A DNA stretch of 6,460 bases from Planctomycetales bacterium. GTDB taxonomy: Bacteria > 4484-113 > JAFGCY01. The notes below the pieces were generated by a model. That model saw only the letters and a list, made by a program, of their open reading frames with translations. It made no database searches and had not been told where the DNA came from. The stretch lies in assembly GCA_024645305.1 (NCBI GenBank), contig JAHEFU010000167.1, forward strand, positions 1 through 6,460, given 5' to 3'. The position numbers were made by a program, and so were the translations under genes. Shown piece by piece: positions 1 through 5,875 of the stretch. Within the stretch, counting starts at the first letter, position 1; every line of letters starts with the position of its first letter.

Positions 1-1007
1 GCATCCGTGTTGCCACTGCGTTCATGCCAGGCACTGCGTGCCGAGAGGACCCGCGAGCTGCCGGGTTCCAGCTTGAGCGCCTGGCCGAAGGCCGCCAGTG
101 CGTTGTCATCATTGAGTTCGACGTAGTAAGCGGCCAGGGACAGCCAGGCTGTGGCATCCGGAGCCAGCCGGCAGTACTGCTGCTGGTACTCCGCGGCCAG
201 GTTGAACTGGCGGCGGGCGGCGGCCGCAGCGGCGGCCACGCTGAGCATCTGCACATCCCCGGGATAGCTCTCCAGCACGAGACCGGCGGAATCCATGGCC
301 CCGTCAGGCTTGCCGGCGGACAGGGCCACGCCGGCCATGCGCCGGGCGATAGCCAGCATGCATCCCTGGGACAGGCCGGCCTGCAGGGCTTCAAGCCTGA
401 GCTGCTCCAGCAGGACCAGGGCATCCGCGGAGCGGCCGGCGGCTTCGCGCTGGCGGGCCAGTTCATAGTCCAGCAGCAGGTTGCCAGGGAAGAACTGCGT
501 GCCGGCTTCCAGCACCCGCCCGGCTTCGACTACATCCCCGCTGTCAGTCAGCAGGGCACCCCACAGGGCATAGCCGTCCCCCTGTTCCGCGGGATCAGCC
601 GGCAGTTCCGCGGCGATGGCAATCGCCTCTGCCAGGCGGCCAAGGTCCCTGAGAGCCGTGGCCTCCAGCAGCCGGACCTCTCCCGTCGAGCGCAGCTCCG
701 CCGACTGGCGCTCCAGGAATGGCAGGAACTGCGATGCCAGGTAGTCCCGGCGACGGGCATTGTCAGTGTAGCGCGGCAGGCGGCTGAGCAGCAGGGCCTC
801 GCGCAGTTCTTCAGTGGGATCCAGGCTGCTGCCGGAGAAGCGCTTGAGGTCGCTATCGGGGTTATTGCCCGGCAGGTCCCAGGCAATCAGCAGCTCGCGC
901 ACGCGCTGCTGCAGGGAAGCTTCGGCATCCTGGGCCAGTGCCGGTGCGGCAGCAAGCAGGAGTGCCAGGGCGGCAAGCAGGAAAAATCGCTGAGGGCATG
1001 CATGCAT
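1..1007 (-). CDS. Exported TPR-repeat protein, C-terminus beyond left edge
   Basis: An open frame of 335 codons runs from an ATG at 1007 to the left edge without a stop, so the C-terminus is missing. The N-terminus is a clear Sec signal peptide: a short basic start (Q6 R7), a hydrophobic core at about residues 8-22, and an ALA cleavage site before Q26. The mature part is alpha-helical and Leu/Ala-rich. I count about six TPR-like units, near residues 111-139, 145-175, 179-210, 217-250, 252-283 and 285-316. The units at 145-175 and 285-316 are the most canonical, with small residues at the helix contacts and a Pro-Gly end. The protein is probably a periplasmic scaffold or envelope-associated factor; its partner is unknown. 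In-frame ATGs at 1034 and 1040 would add 9 or 11 residues before the signal. No start has a good ribosome-binding site, and 1007 is chosen for the signal-peptide shape. A tetratricopeptide outer-membrane-complex subunit is possible but not shown. Confidence 0.8.
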   Translation of the reverse strand, partial: MHACPQRFFLLAALALLLAAAPALAQDAEASLQQRVRELLIAWDLPGNNPDSDLKRFSGSSLDPTEELREALLLSRLPRYTDNARRRDYLASQFLPFLERQSAELRSTGEVRLLEATALRDLGRLAEAIAIAAELPADPAEQGDGYALWGALLTDSGDVVEAGRVLEAGTQFFPGNLLLDYELARQREAAGRSADALVLLEQLRLEALQAGLSQGCMLAIARRMAGVALSAGKPDGAMDSAGLVLESYPGDVQMLSVAAAAAAARRQFNLAAEYQQQYCRLAPDATAWLSLAAYYVELNDDNALAAFGQALKLEPGSSRVLSARSAWHERSGNTD

Positions 1008-1079
1008 GCGGCTGTCTGACGGGCTGCCTTCCATAATCATTCAATAATCGGAAAAGCGGGACGGATGACTAAGGCCTGT

Positions 1080-1139
1080 GCCCAAAAAAGGGCAGCCGCA
1101 AACGGAAAAGCGGATCTCCCAGAAAACTCCGGTTTGCGG
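1080..1139 (-). terminator. Possible terminator after proline dehydrogenase
   Basis: Starting one base after the proline dehydrogenase stop codon, 1132-1139 and 1096-1103 form a perfect 8-bp inverted repeat (minus strand CCGCAAAC and GTTTGCGG) around a 28-base loop. A run of six T on the minus strand follows at 1089-1084, itself flanked by GCCC and GGGC, which can form a second small hairpin. The loop is long and the T run lies six bases past the stem, so this is not a textbook intrinsic terminator. Placement and symmetry make it a plausible 3' end that separates the gene from the TPR gene downstream. Confidence 0.35.
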
Positions 1140-1140
1140 G

Positions 1141-2040
1141 TCAGCGCAGGCCGAGCAGAGCCTTCATCACATGCCGGGCCACACTCGGGTTTTCCCGCAG
1201 GCGCCGCACACTGTAGGCGTACCAGTCCGGACCGTAGGGGATGTAGACCCGCAGTGGGTGTCCCTCGCCGATTATCCGCGCACGCAGCTGCGGCAGCACC
1301 CCAAGGAGCATCTGGAACTCATAGTGCGTACTCTCCAGCCCGCGGCGGCTGATGATCTCCATCGCCCGTTCCACGAGGTATTCGTCATGGGTGGCGATGC
1401 CGACGAAGATGCCACGCTCGAAGAGGGCCTCCAGCGCGGCGAGGAAGTTATCACGGATTTCCCCGTGGCCCTTGTAGGCGATCTCCTCCGGCTCAACGTA
1501 GATCCCCTTGCACAGGCGGATCTGGCACTCGTCCACTGGCAGTCCGGCGATGTCATTTAGTGTCCGGCGCATGTAGGCCTGCAGCACCGTCCCGGCATTG
1601 CCGTACTGTTCATGCATCCGGCGGTGCATCTGCAGCGTGAAGTCCGTGGTGCTGTGGTCCTCCATGTCAATTGCAACCCGCAGTTCCCTGGCGGCGGCAT
1701 GCGCGAATATGCGGTCAATGTTGCGCTCACAAAGCTGGTCATTGATGTCCAGGCCGAGCATGGTGGGCTTGATGGATACCGTGGAGCTGATGCCTGCCGC
1801 GCTGATGGCATCCGCGAGGGCCATGTACTGGGAGGTGTAGCTTTCGGCCAGTCCTGCATCCCGGACTTCCTCCCCGAGGATGTCCATCGTGGAAACTGCT
1901 CCTTCCTCCGCCAGCAGGCGGGCACTGGCGACGGCATCATTGACCGTGTTGCCCGCCACGTAGCGGCTGGCCACGGCACCCACGATGCCTCGCGGGACGA
2001 TGGGAAGCATGCTCACTACCATGCGGTCGAACAGGCTCAT
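1141..2040 (-). CDS. Proline dehydrogenase (monofunctional PRODH)
   Basis: This 299-residue FAD enzyme oxidises L-proline to 1-pyrroline-5-carboxylate and passes electrons to the membrane quinone pool; it is the first step of proline catabolism. The length fits the stand-alone PRODH family of about 300 residues, without the P5C dehydrogenase half of PutA. Family motifs appear in order: SIKPTMLGL at 89-97 with the conserved Lys91; DMEDH at 125-129; RLCKGIY at 175-181; ATHDE at 216-220; EFQMLLGV at 241-248; and the C-terminal substrate-binding helix, where Y276, R279, R280 and E283 keep the Y-xx-RR-xx-E spacing known from PutA. Y266 fits the other conserved tyrosine. The ATG at 2040 is preceded by AGAGG at a 7-base spacing. 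A longer frame from a GTG at 2127 is rejected because that codon lies between the -35 and -10 of a strong promoter. No P5C dehydrogenase gene is in the window. Confidence 0.94.
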   Translation of the reverse strand: MSLFDRMVVSMLPIVPRGIVGAVASRYVAGNTVNDAVASARLLAEEGAVSTMDILGEEVRDAGLAESYTSQYMALADAISAAGISSTVSIKPTMLGLDINDQLCERNIDRIFAHAAARELRVAIDMEDHSTTDFTLQMHRRMHEQYGNAGTVLQAYMRRTLNDIAGLPVDECQIRLCKGIYVEPEEIAYKGHGEIRDNFLAALEALFERGIFVGIATHDEYLVERAMEIISRRGLESTHYEFQMLLGVLPQLRARIIGEGHPLRVYIPYGPDWYAYSVRRLRENPSVARHVMKALLGLR

Positions 2041-2047
2041 ACACCGG

Positions 2048-2052
2048 CCTCT
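2048..2052 (-). promoter_or_regulatory. Ribosome-binding site fixing the proline dehydrogenase start
   Basis: The minus strand reads AGAGG here, followed by seven bases (CCGGTGT) and the ATG at 2040. This selects the short start over the upstream GTG at 2127, which lies inside the promoter. Confidence 0.7.
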
Positions 2053-2068
2053 GCAACTCGGTCCGGAA

Positions 2069-2102
2069 CTGCGGGGAATGGCTTGCTGAATTCTGCGGGA
2101 AT
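2069..2102 (-). repeat. Tandem repeat in the proline dehydrogenase leader
   Basis: On the minus strand ATTCCCGCAG (2102-2093) recurs as ATTCCCCGCAG (2079-2069), differing by one extra C. The copies are about 23 bases apart, close to two helical turns, and lie just downstream of the predicted transcription start near 2106. This placement would suit an operator for a repressor, but two short copies could also be chance. Confidence 0.35.
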
Positions 2103-2112
2103 CACCGCGCAG

Positions 2113-2141
2113 ATGATATTCGAGCACAAGCAGGTTGTCAA
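2113..2141 (-). promoter_or_regulatory. Sigma-70-type promoter for proline dehydrogenase
   Basis: The minus strand has a perfect -35 hexamer TTGACA at 2141-2136, a 17-base spacer, and a -10 hexamer TATCAT at 2118-2113 that matches the consensus at five of six positions. Transcription would start near 2106, giving a leader of about 66 bases before the ATG at 2040. The element lies in the 128-base gap after the lipoprotein gene, so proline dehydrogenase can be expressed independently of metG. Confidence 0.7.
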
Positions 2142-2168
2142 CGAGTCTACGGCATCAGGCGGCGCGAT

Positions 2169-3113
2169 TTACTTGTTTTCCGCCTTGGCGGAACCACCGG
2201 CCCCGCTGATTTCCTTCTGCAGGTCCAGGAAGGCCTGCTTCTCTTCCTCAGTGAGGGGCTCCTCGCCTCGGCCGAGCTTCTCATAGACTGTGTAGGGATT
2301 ACCGGACTGCTGCTTGACATACAGCAGGCCCGGCTCGCTGTCACGGGTATAGCAGTATAAGCGCATTGTATAACGGCCATCCAGCGCTGTCAGCAGCAGT
2401 TCCGCCGAATTCGGGTCGAAACGGTACTCGAACTCGTCATGCTTGATGCGCTGGCCCTTGGCAAAGGTGGAAAACATGGCTTCTTTGCCGTAGATCACGA
2501 TGAGCTGCTTGAAATAGTCTTCGTTGTGCTCAATGACATAGTTCTCGCCTTCCTCGCGGATGCTGCGCCATTCCCCATATGCCTTGGTGGCCCTCCTGAG
2601 TCCGAACTCATCGGCCGGCGGCCGCTCCGTGGAACGACTCGCGGATTGCGTCCCGCCGGCGTCATCAGCTGCCGGATTCTGGGCAGCCATGCCCGCACTC
2701 TTGAACTGCGTGAGCATCACACGGATCAGCTGCTGGTACTCGGCCGAGCCGGGGTTGCTCTGCAGCTTCTTGACACGCTGCTCCAGCTTCTCGATCAGCG
2801 GGGGCAGGGACACGCCTTCCTCAGGCAGACCGCTGCCGTTGAAACTGTCAGCAGTGGCATCATACGTAAAGGTGAATTCAGGCAGCATTGCCAGGAGCTC
2901 AGTGCGCAGGTCCTCACGCATCTGCTCATTGCGCAGCACTGCAGCCTCTTCCTCGCTGATATCGCGCTGCTCCGCCTCGGGAACGGCACTCAGCCCCGGG
3001 GCGGTCTCCTGGATGTTGCTGGTGTCGATCTTCTTCTTGTCCTGCTTGTTGCAGCCGGAAACAAGCAGCGTGGCTGCCAGGCAGATCAACAGGATATTGA
3101 CGGTTCTAGACAT
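2169..3113 (-). CDS. Lipoprotein of unknown function
   Basis: I do not recognise this 314-residue protein as a named family. The N-terminus is a type II signal: hydrophobic residues 7-19 and a lipobox LVSG followed by Cys21, the expected lipidation site. Position +2 is Asn, which in enterobacterial rules does not retain the protein at the inner membrane. After a charged stretch (22-60) comes a helical segment (about 56-80), then a likely coiled helix with K/L/E pattern (105-120). A flexible Ala/Ser/Pro-rich linker follows at 140-167. A more ordered domain at 168-282 has aromatic beta-like segments (NYVIEH, EFEYRF, YTMRLYCY, PYTVYEKL), and a final charged helix lies at 286-303. The ATG at 3113 has GGGAG seven bases upstream. 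The gene starts 45 bases after the metG stop with no visible terminator, so it is probably co-transcribed with metG; no functional link follows from that. It ends at a TAA at 2169. Confidence 0.86.
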   Translation of the reverse strand: MSRTVNILLICLAATLLVSGCNKQDKKKIDTSNIQETAPGLSAVPEAEQRDISEEEAAVLRNEQMREDLRTELLAMLPEFTFTYDATADSFNGSGLPEEGVSLPPLIEKLEQRVKKLQSNPGSAEYQQLIRVMLTQFKSAGMAAQNPAADDAGGTQSASRSTERPPADEFGLRRATKAYGEWRSIREEGENYVIEHNEDYFKQLIVIYGKEAMFSTFAKGQRIKHDEFEYRFDPNSAELLLTALDGRYTMRLYCYTRDSEPGLLYVKQQSGNPYTVYEKLGRGEEPLTEEEKQAFLDLQKEISGAGGSAKAENK

Positions 3114-3158
3114 GTTTACACTCCCGGTAATGGACGTCTCGGATGTGGCACTGGTTCA

Positions 3159-5183
3159 TCAGCGGACCTCCGCCCCGGCGGATACTTCCGAGACCGGTGA
3201 TACGAGCGCCAGACGGCCCTCGGAATCACTAGCGGCCAGCACCATCCCCTCAGACATCAGGCCCCGCAGTTTGCGCGGCGCAAGGTTGGCCACAATGACC
3301 ACCTGACGGCCCTCCAGCTCCTCCGGCTTGTACCATTGGGCTATCCCCGCCAGGATCTGGCGGCCGCCCTGGCCGTCGTCCAGCTGCAGGCAAAGCAGCT
3401 TGTCAGCCTTCTCCACTTTCTCAGCCTTCAGGATCCTGGCCACGCGCAGCTGGACCTGGATGAAGTCATCGATCGTAATCACGTTGGTGCCGGATTGATT
3501 GTCATCAGCCTGGTCAGCCGGCTTCTTCCCGTCCTCGGTAACCTCCGGCGGATCCTGCTCGGCCCGCAGTTTGTTGAGGTCCAGCCTGCGGTAAACCGGC
3601 TCGCTGGGGTTCAGCTGGTGCCCGGCGCTGACTGAGTCCGCGAGGGCGTCTACGGTCAGGGCCGAGGGGTCGCCCTCCAGGTTGAGGATCTGCCAGAACT
3701 TCGAAGCGCCTTCCGGGATCACGGGGGCCGCCAGCAGCAGCACACTGCGGATCAGGTTGACCAGGCGGTTGAACACCGTGGCTATCTCATCGCGGCGCTC
3801 GGGATTCTTCTTCACTTCCCAGGGCTTCTTCTCGTCAATGTAGCGGTTGGCCTCGCCGATGAGGGCCCACAGTTCCTGCAGGAGTTCGCTGTAGCGGAAT
3901 CCCGCATACATTTCAAGTACGTTGTCAATTGTCTCGCGGCGCTGCCGTTCAATGGCTTCATCGAGATCCGTGACCGCCAGCACTTCCGGGACCCGTCCCT
4001 CAAAGCTCTGGTGGATCATGCTCACGGTGCGGTGCACGAGATTACCGAGGTCATTCGCCAGGTCGAAGTTGAAGCGGCTGATCAGGGCCTCGTAATTGAA
4101 GTTGCCATCGAGGCCCAGCGGCACCTCACGCATCAGGAAGTAGCGCAGGCCGTCCACCCCCACGAGCTCAATCGCGTCGTAGGGGTCAACCACATTGCCG
4201 AGGCTCTTGCTCATCTTCTCGCCGTCAAAGTTCCAGTAACCGTGCACGAATGCCTGCCGCGGCAGCGGCGCACCGTAGCTGGCCAGCATCGCCGGCCAGA
4301 TCACCACATGGAACCAGGGAATGTCCTTGGCCATCAGGTGCAGGTCACAGGGCCAGTAGTTCGTTTCCGGCTGGCTCTGCAAGTCAGCCCGCCGGGTATC
4401 CCACAGCGGCTCACGCACTTCCCGTGACTTCCCGGCGCTGAAGGTCTTTTCGAAGGCATCAATGTCAAATCCGCTGCCGGTCATGTAGGTCAGCAGGGCC
4501 TCGATCCAGACGTAGAACACATGGCCGCCATCCCAGGGCAGGCGGATGCCCCAGTCGGTTCCGCTGCGACTGATGCAGATGTCCTTGAGACCGCCCTCGA
4601 TCCGCTTGAGCATTTCATTGCGGCGGAAGTCCGGCACAATGAACTCGGGATTGGCGGCATGGAACTCCTCCAGCCACTGCTGGTACTTGCTCAGCCGGAA
4701 ATAGTAGGCTTCCTCGGTGATGAACTTCAGGCGGGGATGCGTCTCGGGATTCTCCGGCACCTCGTCCTCATCCAGGAAGCGGTTGTCCGAAGTGTGGTAC
4801 CAGCCGCTGTATTCGCCCTTGTAGACATCACCACTTTCGAAAATGCGTTGCCAGAAGGTGCGTACCAGGTTGTGGTGGCGCTCGTCGCTGGTGCGCTCAA
4901 ACCGGTAGTCATCCACCCGGCAGGCCGCCCAGCACTCCTTGAACTTGGGAATGATCTCGTCGCAGTAGGCCAGCGGGGTCTTGCCCGCGGCGGCTGCAAG
5001 GTCCGCAATGTTCTGGCTGTGCTCATCACTGCCGGTCAGGAACATCGCATCCATCCCCAGGAAGCGCCGCTGCCGGATCGTCACGTCGGCCAGGATCGTC
5101 GTGTAACTGGTGCCCACGTGGGGCTTGAAGTTCACGTAATAGATGGGGGTGGTCAGGTAGTACTTGTTGTCTGCGCTGGTCAT
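3159..5183 (-). CDS. metG: Methionyl-tRNA synthetase with fused EMAPII-like tRNA-binding domain
   Basis: This cytoplasmic class I enzyme charges tRNA-Met with methionine using ATP. The 674-residue protein (from ATG 5183) shows the Rossmann catalytic core beginning TTPIYYVN (11-18), an HIGH-equivalent HVGT (22-25), TGSDEH (50-55), the HVFYVW region (221-226), and FDGEKMSKSLGN with KMSKS at 323-327. The helical anticodon-binding domain starts around NDLGNLVHR (377-385) and includes KPWE (453-456). A polar linker (about 540-566) leads to a C-terminal OB-fold tRNA-binding domain (570-674), which in this family usually supports dimerisation. Two oddities: the last His of HIGH is Thr, and the connective insertion (about 120-165) has no Cys, so the usual zinc knuckle is absent. 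An in-frame ATG at 5210 would add nine residues. I prefer 5183 because the predicted transcription start near 5214 leaves almost no leader for 5210, though neither start has a strong ribosome-binding site. Confidence 0.96.
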   Translation of the reverse strand: MTSADNKYYLTTPIYYVNFKPHVGTSYTTILADVTIRQRRFLGMDAMFLTGSDEHSQNIADLAAAAGKTPLAYCDEIIPKFKECWAACRVDDYRFERTSDERHHNLVRTFWQRIFESGDVYKGEYSGWYHTSDNRFLDEDEVPENPETHPRLKFITEEAYYFRLSKYQQWLEEFHAANPEFIVPDFRRNEMLKRIEGGLKDICISRSGTDWGIRLPWDGGHVFYVWIEALLTYMTGSGFDIDAFEKTFSAGKSREVREPLWDTRRADLQSQPETNYWPCDLHLMAKDIPWFHVVIWPAMLASYGAPLPRQAFVHGYWNFDGEKMSKSLGNVVDPYDAIELVGVDGLRYFLMREVPLGLDGNFNYEALISRFNFDLANDLGNLVHRTVSMIHQSFEGRVPEVLAVTDLDEAIERQRRETIDNVLEMYAGFRYSELLQELWALIGEANRYIDEKKPWEVKKNPERRDEIATVFNRLVNLIRSVLLLAAPVIPEGASKFWQILNLEGDPSALTVDALADSVSAGHQLNPSEPVYRRLDLNKLRAEQDPPEVTEDGKKPADQADDNQSGTNVITIDDFIQVQLRVARILKAEKVEKADKLLCLQLDDGQGGRQILAGIAQWYKPEELEGRQVVIVANLAPRKLRGLMSEGMVLAASDSEGRLALVSPVSEVSAGAEVR

Positions 5184-5220
5184 GCTGCCGCTGCCTGGTT
5201 GTGAATTCATCAGGCTGATA

Positions 5221-5229
5221 AGTATAACA
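5221..5229 (-). promoter_or_regulatory. Extended -10 promoter, probably for metG
   Basis: The minus strand reads TGTTATACT, matching the extended -10 form TGnTATAAT at all but one position. There is no recognisable -35 hexamer 16-18 bases upstream, which extended -10 promoters can tolerate. Transcription would start near 5214. That gives about 30 bases of leader for the ATG at 5183 but only about four for the ATG at 5210. Confidence 0.4.
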
Positions 5230-5248
5230 AGCGCAGGGGCAGACTACC

Positions 5249-5278
5249 GGATACATTGCCGGACTCCGGCATCTATCC
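5249..5278 (-). repeat. Hairpin-capable dyad between the glutaredoxin-like gene and metG
   Basis: The arms GGATA and TATCC (5274-5278 and 5249-5253) enclose a 15-base perfect palindrome with 7-base arms, TGCCGGA and TCCGGCA, around a central base. As RNA it can fold as GGATA, a small internal loop, TGCCG, the loop GAGTC, CGGCA and TATCC. It begins 13 bases after the stop of the glutaredoxin-like gene and ends just upstream of where a metG -35 would sit. No T run follows, so it is not a standard intrinsic terminator. It could be an mRNA 3'-end stabiliser, a weak terminator or a protein-binding site. Confidence 0.45.
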
Positions 5279-5290
5279 TGCCAAGGCCGT

Positions 5291-5599
5291 TCAGCGGCGG
5301 CCCCGTCCGAAGAGGCTGCTTTTGTCCTGGCTATCACCTTCCTTCGTATTGAGGGCGCGCAGCTGCCGATCAACAGCCTTGTCCAGCTCGGTGCGGGAAG
5401 GGACATAACCCTGGCAGATGGGCATACCGTCGAGGACCACTGTCGGCGTAGCGTCAATACCGTTCATGGCCAGCAGAGCCGGGTCATCCACGAACTGGAC
5501 CTGGGCGCTAAGCCCCTTGGCATTCAGCAGGGCACGGATCTGCCCCACGATTGCCATGCTCATGGGTTCACCCTTCTTCGTATAGACAATGAACTGCAT
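5291..5599 (-). CDS. Glutaredoxin-fold protein lacking the redox cysteines
   Basis: The protein has 102 residues, about the size of a small glutaredoxin or thioredoxin. It opens MQFIVYTKKG-EPMS, which lines up with the glutaredoxin start VYTKPG-CPYC, so the two redox Cys positions are Glu11 and Ser14. The rest of the fold is visible: first helix (about 15-29), second strand QVQFVDD (33-39), the cis-proline loop ATPT (Pro52), strand TVVLDG, then QGYVPSR, comparable to the glycine turn that binds glutathione, and a final helix (70-83). A tail of about 18 residues is polar and basic (FGRGRR). The only Cys is C62, after the cis-proline strand. Ordinary dithiol oxidoreductase activity is therefore unlikely; a binding, adaptor or single-Cys role is open. 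The ATG at 5599 has AGGAG five bases upstream, which makes the start secure. The gene ends 107 bases before the chosen metG start. Confidence 0.85.
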   Translation of the reverse strand: MQFIVYTKKGEPMSMAIVGQIRALLNAKGLSAQVQFVDDPALLAMNGIDATPTVVLDGMPICQGYVPSRTELDKAVDRQLRALNTKEGDSQDKSSLFGRGRR

Positions 5600-5875
5600 C
5601 AGGACTCCTGCAAATCTGCACCACAGGTTTTCTCCGTAGTGCCACTACAGTGAGTTTAACGCAAACTTAAATCGCCTGCCCGCAACAAAGTGGAATTGAG
5701 CAGGACCGAGGACCCACTGCATAATTGAACTGCAAATGCCAGACTGAGTTGCGGAGCCGGCAATCCCTGTACATGCCATTTGCTAAGTGTGTATGCTTGA
5801 GACTGCTGCGAGGATCGGGGAAGGAGGGAATACGAAAACCAGTCTGTGGCAGGCCTTGCCCGTCAGGCGGCGTGA
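5600..5875. other. 276-base intergenic region, no gene seen
   Basis: This is the longest gap in the window and is richer in A+T than the genes, mainly at about 5650-5735. It must carry the promoter of the glutaredoxin-like gene, but I find no convincing -35/-10 pair. It holds two inverted repeats: GTAGTG-C-CACTAC at 5636-5648, and GCAAATG (5732-5738) with CATTTGC (5777-5783) separated by 38 bases. Just after the stop at 5876 there is a weak GGCA/TGCC stem with no T run. No tRNA-like fold or recognisable small RNA was found by eye. Confidence 0.5.
5636..5648. repeat. 13-base perfect dyad upstream of the glutaredoxin-like gene
   Basis: GTAGTG and CACTAC are perfect reverse complements around one central base, 37 bases upstream of the ATG at 5599. 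A symmetric site here could be an operator, but a dyad this short is expected about once or twice by chance in a window of this size. Confidence 0.3.

Noticed and set aside
24..1019. Long plus-strand open frame of 331 codons
   Set aside because: It mirrors the TPR gene on the minus strand, lacks a signal, motif or ribosome-binding site, and its Gly/Gln/Ala-rich composition is typical of antisense reading of GC-rich genes.
2041..2127. 29-residue N-terminal extension of proline dehydrogenase from a GTG at 2127
   Set aside because: The GTG lies between the -35 and -10 of a strong promoter, the extension has no family similarity, and the ATG at 2040 has a good ribosome-binding site.
4521..5204. 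227-codon plus-strand open frame opposite metG
   Set aside because: It is a complementary-strand shadow of a strongly conserved catalytic domain and has no independent support.
5184..5210. Nine-residue longer start for metG (ATG at 5210)
   Set aside because: It has no ribosome-binding site and would sit about four bases from the predicted transcription start. It cannot be fully excluded.
5645..5779. Possible 44-codon minus-strand small gene in the intergenic region
   Set aside because: No ribosome-binding site, no promoter of note, and no recognisable sequence feature.
5821..5828. Perfect Shine-Dalgarno-like AAGGAGGG on the plus strand
   Set aside because: No ATG, GTG or TTG follows at a usable distance, and the frame beyond it runs antisense into the minus-strand gene at 5876.
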